The notes beneath the pieces were generated by a model. The model was given only the letters and a program-made list of their open reading frames with translations. It was not told the DNA's origin and did not search any database. The translations under genes were made by a program, and so were the position numbers. Below, piece by piece: positions 35,530-50,500 of a stretch of 64,000 nt of DNA (positions within the stretch are counted from its first letter, which is position 1; each line of letters begins with the position of its first letter). The stretch is taken from contig NC_090282.1 in NCBI RefSeq assembly GCF_037392515.1, forward strand, positions 31,543,554 to 31,607,553, written 5' to 3'. This DNA comes from Haliotis asinina. Its lineage: Eukaryota > Mollusca > Gastropoda > Lepetellida > Haliotidae.

Positions 35530-38500
35530 CTGAAAACAGATGCATTACGTAGTGTTAATGATCCTTAACTAATCTCTTATCCAATATCAGTGATAATTAA
35601 TTATGATGATAATCACTTCAACTCGAAATCAAACGGAAGACATGTGCTTCTAAAACACACACATTATCAGTGCTTCTGTAGCCTGGTGGTTAAGTCATTA
35701 ATTAGTGTTACAGATACGAAGGCTTAAATAAAAGGAAGACCTTTGTCATTTGCTTTTACATGATTCAGCAAATATACTTATAAAAAACCGCTTTCAACTG
35801 CATACAATATTCCAGCTATATGGGCCATTTTCAGGATCATTAGCCATTTTCTGAATTTAGAAGCCATTGCTCTTGTGTCAATAGTAAACTTCAAAATTAT
35901 AATGGGACATTTTTCATTCTAGTGTGCAAATTGGCCCATGGCCCATGTCTTTCCTAATCCCTGGATCTTCATAGGTTTAAAATGCAGAGGTACTGCTACA
36001 GAATATCTCTGACATGGAGGGTAATCCAGGTAGGTCCCTCATGAGGGGATATTTTATGAAATGAAGGTTCCGCAAAACTAGGATGACCTCGCTTACAACT
36101 TATACCCAGCCATTGTAAAGAAATATGTCACATCAGGTACATTTGTGTCCAGAGTAAATGATATTACCTTAACATAAATCTGAAGATGTGGAACAAATTT
36201 GGCCGGACAGAACTGGCAGCTGAAATAGATAAAATATTTCATGAACACCACCATATACAACTTAACATCTTTTTGTTACTGAATACGTTGATGAATACAG
36301 CAATGACAATGTTACAAGCAGCTGATTGTAATCTTCACACTTTTAGGGTGAGCGAGTGAATTTTGTAAGGCAATTTCATTACACTGAGATCTCACGACTG
36401 TTACACAGATATAAAAACATCCCATTTCCATGATGATGACCTTTAGCATTGACCAAGAAAGTAACAGAGAGTAAATACTAGCCACTGGGAAAGCAGTTCT
36501 AAGTTAGCTTCAAGCATTAGTTTCAAAAAGGTGCCTTCAATTTCTGAAAAGGAAACCGCAAAAGAGATTATATCTAAAGCAACTGATGCCAAAGACCAAT
36601 AATGTTGAATATCTGAGTCCACTACATCCAATTTTGGACATCTATCACCCTTAAGGCGGTCACTGTGTTATTCAAACTAGAAAGTAAACAGATGTAAGAA
36701 GATGATTCAGGACTTTAATATGGGAGTCAAGAAACAGGTTTCTACCTGGTATTGAGGTTGGAATCATCTGCAAACCAGCCAGCCATTATTTCCTCATCGT
36801 ATACAAGACAATGACAGCGGGTACACCTGGAACAGCTGCTGATCTCAACCTCCATGGCAATGTTGGTAGGAGGGGCGAGGATCTTCTCTAGCGGGGATGT
36901 TGACTTGAGGCTGTCGCTGCTGATATCTTGCATCATCGGTGTGTACTTCTCCATGTAGGATGGAGAGGGGGCACTTCCTGCAAATCAAACCATGAGATTA
37001 CTCCTTCCATCCAGTGAACCCGAATGAGGAGAAAACTTGTGTGTAAAGCTCTTTTGAACATGATTTCAGCCAAATCATGAGGTCATGTTATGCAGAGGTT
37101 CACACTGGAGCACCATAAATAAGCATGTATACAGTTCTAGCAAACCAATGAAATGTACCAAGGTGAATATTGGAAGCCAGAAACAACAGATTCTGGCTTG
37201 GCTAAATTAGATAATTCTAAAGAGTCAGTGAGTGAGTTTACTTTTACACCACACTCAGCAATATTCCAGCTATATGGTGAAAGATCTGTAAATAATCAAG
37301 TCTGGACCAGACACTCCAGTGATCAACAGAAGGAGCATCAATTTACACAATCTGGGTACGATGTACTTCTCAAGAACAGACAGAAGCATGTTTGACCATA
37401 GGGCTATCTGTGTCCCTACACAGTTTAAGCAAAAGTGAGAATACACGTATTGTTTTCCACTTGTAGTGACACTCAGGCAGTGATACAAAAAGAAATCATA
37501 CAAATGAATAGATGAATAAAAAACTGCTAGTCATGCAACATGTATACAGCTAAATAGAAGCGTCAAAGCTAAAGCATATAGGTATTTTTGGAATTAGTCA
37601 ACTATGGGATGTAGGAGTACATGCAATAGATTGTAATGAAACCCCAAATATATATAAATGGAACCAGGAGACTGTATTGAAATTTCAGTGTCAAGACCCT
37701 CACCAAATGACAGCTGTGAAGTCTTCTGGTTCATGCTGTCAGAGCTGCTGTCTCGACTGAGTAAATCCTGACTCCCTCCAAACCTTCGCTCATGAACCGT
37801 ACTGTTGCTTTCATCGTCTCCTGTGCCACTATCACGTTCCTCTAGAGACTTGGCAAGTGATGTGTTGGACCCAGTTTTGCTGGGTGTTGTGATAGACTGC
37901 TTCAACTCATTGAACTTACTGAAAGCTGCCTTTGCTGCAAACCTTAGAGCACCACCAATGACTTCATTTGTTTTTCTCAAACTTTGTGTCCTTCTTAACA
38001 CAAAATCTGTCGGTCTGGTTCGCTTTTCTGGAGTTTCATTTAATGATAACGACGAATTAATTGGAGGGTCTTCCTGAACACTTTGACTTTTTCCCGGCAT
38101 TGTTCGAACTTTTCTCTCGGCTTCCCCAAGACAATCTGGGGAGCTACTAGTCCTTCCTACGTCACTCAACTTCTTAACAGGCCCTGATGCCGTGCTCACA
38201 TTATTGCACGGCATATCACTGTCCAGACCATTACCTTTCCCACTATTGCACTCAGAATACAAATTTTCACTTTCTGATGTCCGTTTATTTTCATCAATTG
38301 TTGCAAATGGTGTACTACAGAGGAATGGCCTATTTTCAGGAGACGTTACAGAGTTGTCTCCCTTCTTGTTTATCAAGGAAACTTCTGAAGCACCATCAGG
38401 ATTTTTGAAATGGCCAAGAGGGTCATTTTCAGTAACTGGTGTGCCTGTACCTTGAGATGGACTTTTACTTGTCCCAGTGGGGGTGGCCTCTTCTCCGCAT

Positions 38501-41500
38501 CCATTCACCATTTCAACATTAATAGTCAATGGAACAGAATAATTGCACTCAGGGTCAGATTTGGCTTGACTCTCTTTACTTGTCTGACTGCCTTCCCCAT
38601 CACTGCCTGTCTGGATATTTTCATCCAGTTCCACCCCACTGTCCTTCACATCCTCCTCCTTGACACCTATGAAGACAGACGTGTCGCCCTTCAGCACGTC
38701 ACCTGCTTTGTCCTTCAAAACAAGCTCCGAGAAACGCATTGATACTTCACCATCGCCAGTCAGGTGACGTGGGCGCCAACTTGCAAATAAGCTGTTTGAA
38801 CGACCTTTGCCTTGATACTCTCCTGCACTTTTGTGACGTTTGCGGTGCTTGTCAGCAATGGTGTCGAGATCTTCTCTAATTAATGCTCGCTGTTCTAGGG
38901 AACTCTGGCTCACCATCAGCAGTCCAGCAGAATTACCAACTGCAATGGCAGAAGACAAATTCATTACATCTATAGCTGTCATATCTGAGAAAGACATTTT
39001 TGAAGTTTATGCAAAAAACTCACACTGATTAAACAGCTTATCCTGTTGACTTAAGCAATATTCCAACATGATCATGGCAGAAACCACTAAAAAGGGGCAC
39101 CACACATTGTACGATTACAACAGAACTAGGGTCATCAGTATGATAAGTCCACACAGCTACCTCTATTCATTGGCAGAAGACAAATCAATTACATTTGTCT
39201 GTAAGAAAAATATCAGTCACTCTTACTTACTGCAACATCATAAATATGCAAACTGTTTTCTCCTTGTAATTTACATTTGCCAGTTGAATGTAAGTCAGAA
39301 TTTCTATCTAACTCAAACATCCCAATCTGATCATAGCAGAAAGAAAGAAAGGGCCTCACACATTGTATGGGCAGAATAGTCCTAGGGCTATCAGCATGAA
39401 ACAGTCAAGACTATTCACACAGTGACCTTGCCCTACTCATTACAAGTACATTCTGATAAGTCACTCCCACTTGTTGAACTATGGTACTTACGTATGTTGT
39501 CCTTGAGTGTTTCAAAGCTACCAAAGCTGCCTCTGCTGCCAAGCGACTTCCGGACAATACTTCCTAGTCTGCGACGTGGCTGATGATCACCAGCAAAGCT
39601 GTGTGTTGCATCACCTGGAAATATGAAGCTGTGTGTTGCATCACCTGGAAATATGAAGCTGTTTGTTGCATCACCTGGAAATATGAAGCTGTTTGTTGCA
39701 TCACCTGGAAATATGAAGCTGTGTGTTGCATCACCTGGAAATATGAAGCTGTGTGTTGCATCACCTGGAAATATGAAGCTGTTTGTTGCATCACCTGGAA
39801 ATACTAGACAAACAGACAAACACAATTCCAGGAAATAAGCTGTTAAAAAAATAAGATTTGATAACAGGGAACAGCAGGTTATGTCAAATAGCAAGACACA
39901 CTGTCCTGGCCTGACACAGATGAAAAAGGTTACTGATAATCTTACCTCTGTTGTTTAATTATAATTTGACAACACATTTTGCATTCCCTGAGCAAAATCC
40001 ATCACCACACAACACAAAGCTATTAGAGTGACACCCTGACATTTCACAAAACAAACCACACTGGCACACACATGAAATGGGTTAAATACTGATTTCTGAC
40101 CCATTAAGAAGGGTTCTTATACAGTAACTGCAAAGCAAGTGTTTCAGTGTATTATATTCCATTGCAGTAGCTACATTGCTCCTTAAAAAGCAGGTTAATA
40201 TTTCAATAGTTATAAACCACTTGATCTTTTTGACAACATCACTGAGTTAGTGAGTAACATGGATTTTACATTATGAACAAAGCAATGACCTTGACAAGGG
40301 AACCTTGTTGTCGTGTGACCTCAAAACCACCAGGAACAAATTTTACACATCGTACCTGTGTCCATGGTATAGGTGGGAATATCTTTTGAAAGCATCGATA
40401 GGAATGGTAATGGTTACAGGTAAGGGGAATACATTTACTGAAATATCATGATGCATCAGTACTGGTGCATAAATAGTTGCAGCAGCGCATCAGTTAACTG
40501 TCGCAGTGCCGCAGCAAGTGGCGGGATGAGAAGCAGACACATCAGACACCTTACCTCTCCCATGTGTCATAGACTGCGTCCTCACGACCTTCTTCCTGAA
40601 GCTCAATCTCAGCGGGTTTCTGCCTTCACTTTTCCTCCTCTCTGGTTCAGACTTTGAGTTAGTGGATGTGTCAGTCTCATCCACACTACTTAGGATCCGG
40701 GACAACCTCTTCACATCCTCTTGTGTCATGGAGTTATAGCCCCTGTCTGACACACCACCTGTAGGGGCAGCACAGGCAAACACAAGGGGTCAGGGGTCGA
40801 CAGGTTAGGTAAGGTGGCAGCTTGCAGTATTGCTCATAGGCATAGACAGAATCAATAGCTTAATTTATACAAAATAACTTCATGAATACATTTTATAAAC
40901 AATTAGAATCTTTATTACATGAGGTCATCATACAGAACAACAAATGGGCTTGAAAAAAAAAGCATGACAAAAAGATGCAAATAGAAGGTGTCCTTTTGAT
41001 ATGTGGCATTTACTTCTATAAAATACACCAAAGCAAGCAGAATAGCAGAGAAGAAAAAGCATGGGTACATCAAAGCTTGTGTTATCAGCCATCTTTGCTA
41101 TTTCTGTAATCAATGAAATGATAGACAGCAAACAAACAGCTAGGATTTGATATAATCCAGCCACTCTCCATTCACAAGACAAGAGGACAATTCTATGTTT
41201 ACAAACAAGGCAGCATGCAACTCAATGCAAACTCAACAACAACAAGCAAGCTATTTCCTAGCCACTTACCTGTACTGAGTCGCTCCTCAATGTTGGCCTT
41301 CACTACTGCAGCAGTGTCTGCATTGCCATTGGCACTATCAGTGACAACAATTTCTGATTTTGTTGAGGGATCTTGAAGAACTTCCTCTTGAAAGTAGCTG
41401 TCAACACTTGTTCTGCTAATCTGATCAAACTCACTCCCTGAGTTGGAGCAGATCGACAAACTGCGGCGACGGATGGCTCGTCGGAACTGGGCTACACCAA

Positions 41501-44500
41501 TGATAACATTGCGGATTTTTGTCCACAAAAGTCGTCCTTTATTGATGTGTGTTGGCCATTTGGCTTCCAGAATCAACTGAAATTGAACAGTGATAAAGTA
41601 ATATGTACGCATGTTTTTTATAGAACATTGTTTTGTCAGCATAAGAGGAGCGATGACTAATCTAAGTAAAAACTGATTAAGGATTGTGAGCCAAGATTTA
41701 TGCTGCTTTTAGCAATATTCCGGCAATATCACCTTGGTGGGATACCAGACATGGGCTTCACACACTGTAACCGTGTGATCAAACCCAGATCTTCATAATG
41801 ACGAGCAAACACTTTAACCACTAGGCTACTCCACCAACCCATTCATGAAAGAATCTACTCACCTTGTTGTAGTAGCCGTATGTGATAGCATTAGGCTGAA
41901 CGCCATGCTTCTTCATTGCCAGGAACACCTTGATGGCAAGGAAGGGTTCATTGTACTGCCCACAGAGCTGCATGAGGATCCGGTAGCACACCTAGAGTAG
42001 AGACACAACAGTGTTCAAGGCTCACCAGTATGGATGTATGTTGTTCTGCTGTGAAAAGGTTCAATATTACAAGTATAGGTCGCAACAACTGTTATAAATG
42101 AGAGTGAGTTTAGTTTTCTGCCACTTTTATCATTACTATTATTTGATATTTATATAGTGCACATATCCATGCATCTATTGCTTGCTCAAGGCACTGGTAT
42201 TTGTTTCCCTCAATCATGCGATGTCCATCTCAGCGTCACATATTATCAATCTCAACTCCCTGAGGAGTATACAACTCTTGCTGCCACAAGGCAAACCGTG
42301 TTTATTGTGGCTCTCTCATCCTAACGAGGTTATCTGAGGCTCTCTCATCCTAATGATATTCAAGCAACATCACAATGAGGGACACCAGAAATGGGCTTCA
42401 CACATTCTGTGTGACAAGTAAACATTTAACAAGACTACCCCACTACCCTCAACTGCTACACAACTAAAAATGTTGTGTATAATGTGCACATTCAACTGTT
42501 GGGGATAAGTTACCGCTTACTAATCAGAACTAACTATGCCACAGGACAAATAATGATGGCATACCTCATCAGGGGAGATAAGTTTTGACTGTCCCATCTT
42601 TCTGAGCACTGCAAAGGCTATTCTGAAAGACTCCTCCTTTGTCTGGTTGACAGTGACCAATGCTGGCAGATTGATGAACCACAGACTGTAACAGTTGGCT
42701 GCCAAACATCTGTAACATAAACAGCAGCACTGTACCACATGTAACACATATAGTGACACTGTATTACCAAAACAGGAACACTGATTTATTTGTGTTGCAA
42801 AACAGTGACACTATGCAGGTGTGTAATGTAAACAACAACACAAAAGTAATCACATTATATCATGTGTTTGCAAGAAAGGGTCATTCTGAGTAAAGTGGAG
42901 GTTTAAAATTGCTGTTTGATTCTCAGGCTAGTTGTGACAATTTTGTTTTGACAGCTCTTAAGCAAGTGCAAAATCTTTCCAGATGATCAACTTAAATAGA
43001 CACTGCAGTGAATAAAAGTGCTAACAAAGGTGTTTCCTGTGAAATGGACATAGCTTTAAAAATAAAATAACGTCATACTGAGACCACACCACTGAGGCCT
43101 GTTCAATGTACAGTAGCAGGTGTGAAGCCAATTTCCTAAATTGTACAAGTTGCAATTACACTTACTTTGCCCATCTGTGAGGATTAGTGATATGCTGCTG
43201 TGCGATCTGAAAGTAACAAGTAGATTCAATACAGGTATTATCACTGACAACGGTTAGCTATAAGCTTCATAAGGAACCTTGACTTGCCTTGAATACAGTT
43301 TGAATCCATAAACTTATTTTCTTTTGGCCAAACTGCTAGAGCAGAAGTTGCCTCTGTTATTAGAGAAAAAAAATATCACTCAGCAAAATGAGACCCCCTA
43401 GGACCATAAATGCTCGCTTTAAAATAATCAAAGGAAAGTCGTGAAAGATATTTTTCTGGAGTTTATGTGCATTGAGAGAATTCTCAAATTGCTAACCTTC
43501 TGAGCTGATCGAATCTCCTGCTTGGTTCTGCGTGCCAAGGGGCTGTTGGGACAGAGAGATTGTTTGCCTGGCAGCGACAGAGTCGATGGCTTCTTGGTGA
43601 GGAACAGTTCAGGCTTCAGTGATGGGAAGCCATTATAACTGCAACAGAGAAAAGTCATATCTTCAATATCTGGTTGCTAATACATTATAACATATAAACA
43701 CATAAATATAAACAAGACCTTCTTGGGAAACATGGTGGTTCATATGAAATATCTCAAAGTGGGGCAAAAGTGCAAAAATTTCCAACTTTTATTGGGCATT
43801 TCCTACAAATGCTACACCAGAAAAGTAGAAATCTTGTTCATTCATAAGTTTGGTGAAAAAGGAAAGTGAAGGTTGGTGGATTGGGTAGGAAACAATCCCA
43901 AGGACAGCTGTTTCACTGTCATAATGACTCTATGAAGTTTCTCTCAAAGTGTGCGGCTGTCCTAACATAAATGTTATTGTCTTTCAAGAAAACTGTTCCA
44001 ACCAAAAAGTATGTTGGACAAAACAGTAAAGGACACATGGTTTGGACATATAGAAAAGGTACACGGAGGAAACTGAAGTTGGGGAAAGATTATGATGACT
44101 GAATTTTACAGTACAATGGTCCTCACAAAATAACTACATAACTGTTACAACATAATGACACAATCAAACATCTCTCTCTCTTTCTTAACACAAGTATCTT
44201 ATTTCACATTTCTATTTCTGCATTGTTTATAACATGGCACACAACTTCAGATACAACAATGAAATGTTGCTCTGTGCAATAAACATGAAGTTATTACCCA
44301 CAAATTTGTATGGTTCATTATTGACTCACTAACACATTATTTATACCAAAGATAATACTGAACGCCATTCTACTTGACATTGATCTATCATCACTTAACC
44401 ATTTCACAGACCTGTAAGAAGCTCATTACAATGCTTTTGGTTTAACAAACCCAAACACTTCTAAATGTTTAAACCATTACAGAACCACTCCTGATCTAAA

Positions 44501-47500
44501 TTTTATTCCTCAATCAAAACACATAAAGCTATGTTCTCTGAAGAAATAACTTGTGCTCTGTTGATAAACAAAGTATGCCCAACATGACTGCAGTGGTTGG
44601 TGGAAGATAAACAATGCACTAGCATCTTGGAGCACACTGTACAGATGTGCAATGTGCAGAGAGCACCTGCACTCTTCCTGGCCCCGGCCCAACAGATACT
44701 CTTAACAGAGATCCATGTGGTAGAGTGGTGTAGGGAGCTGCACATTGCTGGCTCAAGTTCAACACTCAATCTGTGTGCATGACACCTTCATTACCCTCCC
44801 ACTATCATCTCTGTCCACCGTGTGCAAGCGGCCATAACAAGAATCTGAAATATTTAACCTTCATCCCAAAATAAAACTTCCTTTACCTAATTCGCAGAAA
44901 AAATATATATCAAGGAAAGTCAGTTGGTTACAATATCAGCTCCTTGCATGGTTGTAGGCCACTGAACGCATATTGGAACAGTGACTGATGGTAGCAGCAG
45001 TATGGAAACCAGATGAAAAGGGTATCACTGTGAGGAGCTTTTAACAGTCTTCAGCAGGTGCTACTTACGGGGCAGCATGTGGCAGAGTCATGTAGGGAGC
45101 ATCTCTTTTGGCCCATGCTCTATACACATGCTGCAGCAAGTCTGGGTGAAATATCAGTGTAGTCACATTACCCATCACTATACTGCTTACACTTGTCATC
45201 AGATTATAAAGCATTCCTGCGATAGATGCACTAGCAAATTTAAGGCTGTTTGACATTCAGCAGATCATGGGTTGCAGCCACATTTACCTCCTGTCTTGAT
45301 AATGCTCACACTAGCAGATTCTTTTCTCTAGTTTACTGACTGACTGAGTCTGGCTTTATGCCGCTTTTGAAATATTCCAGTAACCTCATGGTGGGGAAAA
45401 CCAGAAATGTCAGTCCTTTACAGCTCCATATATGTATTAGTCGTTACATTTTTTCATGAATGAAGACAACAGCTCTTGTCATGTCACAAAGACACATTTC
45501 CATATACATGCACAGCTAAACACAATTCCGATAATGAGTGAGTGAGTTACTTTAGTTTTACGTCGCACTCAGCAACATTCAAGCTATATGGCAGCAGTCT
45601 GTAAATAATTAAGACTGGACCAGACAATCCGGTGATCAACAGCATGAGCATTGATCTGCGCTATTGCGATGACGTGTCAACAAGTCAGTGAACCTGACCA
45701 ACCAATCATGTTAGTCGCCTCTTCTGACAAGCAATGTCGCTGTTTATGGACAGCATGGTTGCTGAAGGACTATATTTCCCCGGACCTTCACAAGTCCAAT
45801 TCTGATAATGCTTACATTACTTGTTTTTAATTCTAAATACTGTTAATACACACAATTTTACCACCGTGTTGTCTACACAAAATGTATATTTGCATAATTA
45901 TGTTAGAACCTGGAATAAGTCGATAATCATTCTGATATAGGTGTTGACTTATAACTTCTCTTGATTTGCTATAGATGTAATGAATTGTATTTCTCTGTAT
46001 CCAGTCTCTACATCTGTGCCTACCTTTGTAACTACCCACCTCAGCAATAGGAATATTCAGTGCACTAGAACCCATATATTTATACAACTGACATATATAT
46101 AAATAACTATGCAATGCCTTGTTAAAAGAACCCATCCAAATAGATTTACCCAATACCTAATCCATACTGATTCTCTCCAATGAATTCTTGCAATACTTAT
46201 CAATCGAAATGGTTCCATCCTGACTGAATTAATTACAGGGAAGCATTTCAGTTAGTACCGCGGAGAGCACCGTCTCGCGAACAAGAGACGATAGGCTATC
46301 ACACGTACACGTTACGTCTCGGACTGCTTATATAGATCTCATATCAACATAATAAACATTAATTACATACAGCCTATCCTATCAGACATAAAGTCAAAGC
46401 TGCGAATAATATCCAAATGAAAAAAATTTCTTCTCGTGCAATCCATTACTGGGCAATACAGCATTAAAATAGACAGCACTGTCATAAAATGATTCCTGAT
46501 TGCATTGTGCCCAAGAGCTTTGCCACCACTCAACAGAAGACTTTAATATTTGTTATCACACACAAATGTTATTTATGTGGAAACTAAATCAGGAATCAGA
46601 TCCAAAAGAGGCTGCAAGAAAAGCAGAGAGAAGGATGTCTGCTATGGCCAAGTAAACATCAAAGCACAAAAAGCTCCCCTGAGGGACTTAAATTACCCAG
46701 ACCTATTTCAGCTGCAGCTACATTCAACAGGAAATTGATAAATCAATTTATGACATGGTCCCCCTCAATAATCCTATTACACCAGTCAAATGTCAGAATT
46801 GATTATGGAGAACCTTGATTACGGTGAGCTTATGACTTGTGATGGACTCGTTATCTCTGTCCTGAAATAACAAGGCATTCTGCTATGCCAACACTTGCCC
46901 CACTGAGAACATACAACTACATCCTTGCCAGCTTTGTTGCAGATTCATCCCCTTTTGCTGAGGCAATTAAGAAAATGAGTTAGAGATGCTATCAGAGTCT
47001 AAATAGACCACAGACCGATGGAATGAACATGATTTTCAATTTGTGAGTCATTTTGTAACATTTTTTCCTTCGCTTCCTAAGCTGATGAGTTTCAGCAAAG
47101 TTGCCCAATGCCCATAACTTCAAGACGTCTACATTAATTACCCTGACTTTAAATCCACAGACTATTTCAGAGGCAAGTGTTCAAACCTGGCAGGTATCAC
47201 GCAAGAGCCACATAGCCACTGAGTGGTTTACAATTTTCATGTCTTTGTTCATCAAAGCAACCACTGTTGCTGCTATATAATATTCTAAAATGGTGAGGAA
47301 ACAGTTGTCCAGAGCTCCAGATAAGCTTTTAGCCTTGTGGGTATGCTACCCCTACTTGTGAGACAAAGAGGGTATTTCAAGTTCCAAGTGGGTATATATA
47401 GTTTTAGATAACCACCATCTTTTCAAAATCTGGGGTTTTATTTCAGGTAAGTATAACAGGTGCAACACTGTTTTATACAATAATGGAATAAGACCAAATC

Positions 47501-50500
47501 CACCTGACAATGAAGAATTAAAGCTAATGCAGCTGTATCCATGTGTGTTGTATACATCTGTATTGGTGTTAAACAAGATAGTGTACCAAGATGGCTATTA
47601 GGTGATACAATCTTCACTCAAACAGATTTTTTTTGTTTTTTCATGAGTCCTTAAGCATTTGAGCATCTGGAAACTTTAAGTTCCAGTAGCTGGAATTGAT
47701 ACCATATGCAACATGATAAGGATGCATTGGGTAAATATGCATTGTTATTTTGACATAGCATGAACACATACATTTAGTGATTTTTGCATATGCTGGTATT
47801 TATTTTCCTTGGGTATTTCAACTTTTCTGTTGCTATTTTTTGCAAATATGCAGCTTATCTAGAGCTCCGAGTTGTCAATTATCAAAGGCACAAGAAAAAT
47901 GGATTATACAAGTTTGAATGAATGTTATTTAGCATCAACACAGGTTTAGTCATGGTCTGTTTGAACTGCATTATTTGCCATTCCCACCAGCCTTTTCTGC
48001 AATGCCGAAGCCCTTTATGAAGCAAGTCTAGATATCCCACAGTTCTAAATCTCAGATCCAACTGAATCGCCTTTCTCATTTTAATGGAGTTATTTTCTTC
48101 TGTGAAACAAATATACATATTCAGAGACCGTGTGCCAATCTAGGCTTCTAGGGGCAACCGTTTCTTGACAAAAGTTTCATCTACACACGTCGCAAACCTA
48201 TTGATCCGCTGAGCTATAGCAGTCAAGCCCAAATAATCTACTTACAACAAAGTTACACCTTTAACCAAGGATGGTCACATCAGATTCAATCAAAAGTTGA
48301 ATCATGTCCATACTTAAATGCCCAGTATACTGTTTAGACTTCTGAAACTTGGAGCCTCCCTAACAAAACTCCACAAAGGGGGAGTCAGCCAGATTAAACA
48401 TCACAAGACAAAACATATCAGAGCAGGTCAGCCTTGTAAAAGAAGAATGACTGGGGTGTGAAGATCCCAGTTTGTCCATTTCTTGGTTGTTCAGCAGCAA
48501 GTACTAGACCTGCATCACCAGCAGATTCACCAATGTTCGATGGACGTCTACAACCTGACGCCCCAGTGTCACAATAGTTTGACACGTCACACATTTGCCG
48601 TCCATAAATTCTACAATTGCTAATAATTTCAATGCCGATAATAAGAAATGTTAAACCTGAAAAGTGTGTTTAATTTTTATTTGATGTGTCCTGTGAATTT
48701 ATAGTATGTCAGACAAACATCTGAAACTTACAGGACCCAATGTCGTGTTACTCTGAAACACCATCCGAGAACACTACATCACTTTGAGTGTTCATCCCCT
48801 ACTAACCTTGATAGAACTTGAGTGATGATGAAAATTGTGTTCAATCCTAACCACTCAGTTTTAAGTGTAAAAAATGTGTCATGATGGTAGACAACACAAT
48901 GCCATTTAGAATGCAGTCAAATGCAACATATGTTTGGGATTACACTTTCTCAATAAAGTACAGGTTCCACTTGTTATATTAGGTTGGATCTAATCTGGGA
49001 CGAATCTGTGCTGCCACAAAAGTAATGATATATTACACACAATGAGTTGCTGAGCCATCTGTATCCACAAGAATGAAGATGCAGTCCTGAAAATGTTAGG
49101 TGAACCAGAAGAGTGGGTGAATATAGTTTTAGACTTCATGGCAGGGAAACCAGAAGTGTACTTCGCACTTTATACCCATGTGGGGAATCACACCGAGGTT
49201 GCTTGACGAATGAATGCTTTAACCATTAGTTTCACATGACTGCAGACTTTAGTACAGTACTCAGAATACAAATGCAGAGGCCAGTACACAGTCAAGTCTC
49301 ATTAATACAACCTCCGTTTATCCGACAATTGGCTTTATCCGATACTTTTGCTGGTAATAAATTGCGTAACCATAACTTAGTCTCATTTATTTATTCTGAC
49401 ATCCTCATTAATCCAATAGTTTGCTGTGCAATGGATGTCAGATTAATGAGACTTGACTGTACTTACTAATACACAGCATCTAGAAAACTAAAGAGCACAT
49501 ATCCACATGATTTGCGAAATTCTGAATTTCTCTGCTGAGTTTGCTGCTAGAATAATCAATTTTGAGGTTCATTACTGTTGCAATGTCTGCAATTACTGGC
49601 CTTAGCTTTGATTTCTTTTCCTCTAGTTACATCACCATATACACCATGTTCAAATACATGCATCAAAAGAAAAGGGTGCAAAAATCAACATCTGGCTAGA
49701 AGGCAGTTTTTGGAACAGACTGAAAGGCCCATACTTTGCTTTTGTCTCTAATTCATCAGATAAGCTGGCCAACCACCTCCATCAAAAGCTCAAAATCCAA
49801 ACATACCCTATCTAAATATGCGAAAGTCCATATGATTTCTTTTCTTTCAACTCCAGTTTTGAAATAAGAGCGAAAAAACACTCTACTAACACTTGAACCA
49901 GTACTCTCAGTTTCCTGAAGGTCAGACAAAGCCTTTCAATGACTCCTGGTGAACAAATTGTTCAGATTTATCTTTCATCTGTTTCAAACAAACATGCAAG
50001 GAAATGAAAAGTTCATACATATTTGTGAAATTGTTTCTAAAAAAACCCCAAAATACACATCAAGGACACCAAGCATAGCATGCATGTACAGTTCAATCAC
50101 ATTCACATAATATACCATGAGGTGTGTTGGTCAAGTTTTTCAGAATCAAATCTAATGTAGAAAGAAGGTTTTGTTTGTGACCCTTATATGTTTAGTGCTA
50201 ATTTAAAGGGTGGATTTGGAACCTTTAACAAAATTCATGATAACATATGCTGTTGATTAGGTGTTTGAGCAAGTGAATGAGTGAGAGAAAGCAAGTGAGT
50301 GTGCTTTAATCAGTAGACATGAGAACTGCAAAGCACAAAAAAAGCCTGAGTTAAATAGCTTGGTGTCGGCTGAATGTAGGAGGTAGTGATGCAGGCCAGT
50401 GACCAATTTGGAGAAACCCACTGATATGCTGTTGACAAATGTTAAAATACACTGCAGCACAAGACCTACCTGTACTTGACCCCTTCAGGTAATCCAACAG

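Noticed and set aside
39583..39838. Plus-strand proteins with [14 protein letters not shown] repeats
   Set aside because: These frames are shadows of the 30-bp repeat in the DENND4 exon on the minus strand; the unit length keeps all frames open.
45069..45256. A cassette exon between 50470-50532 and 43497-43638
   Set aside because: The phases do not fit: the upstream exon leaves two bases and every acceptor that accepts them puts a stop in this segment. Kept only as a candidate first exon.
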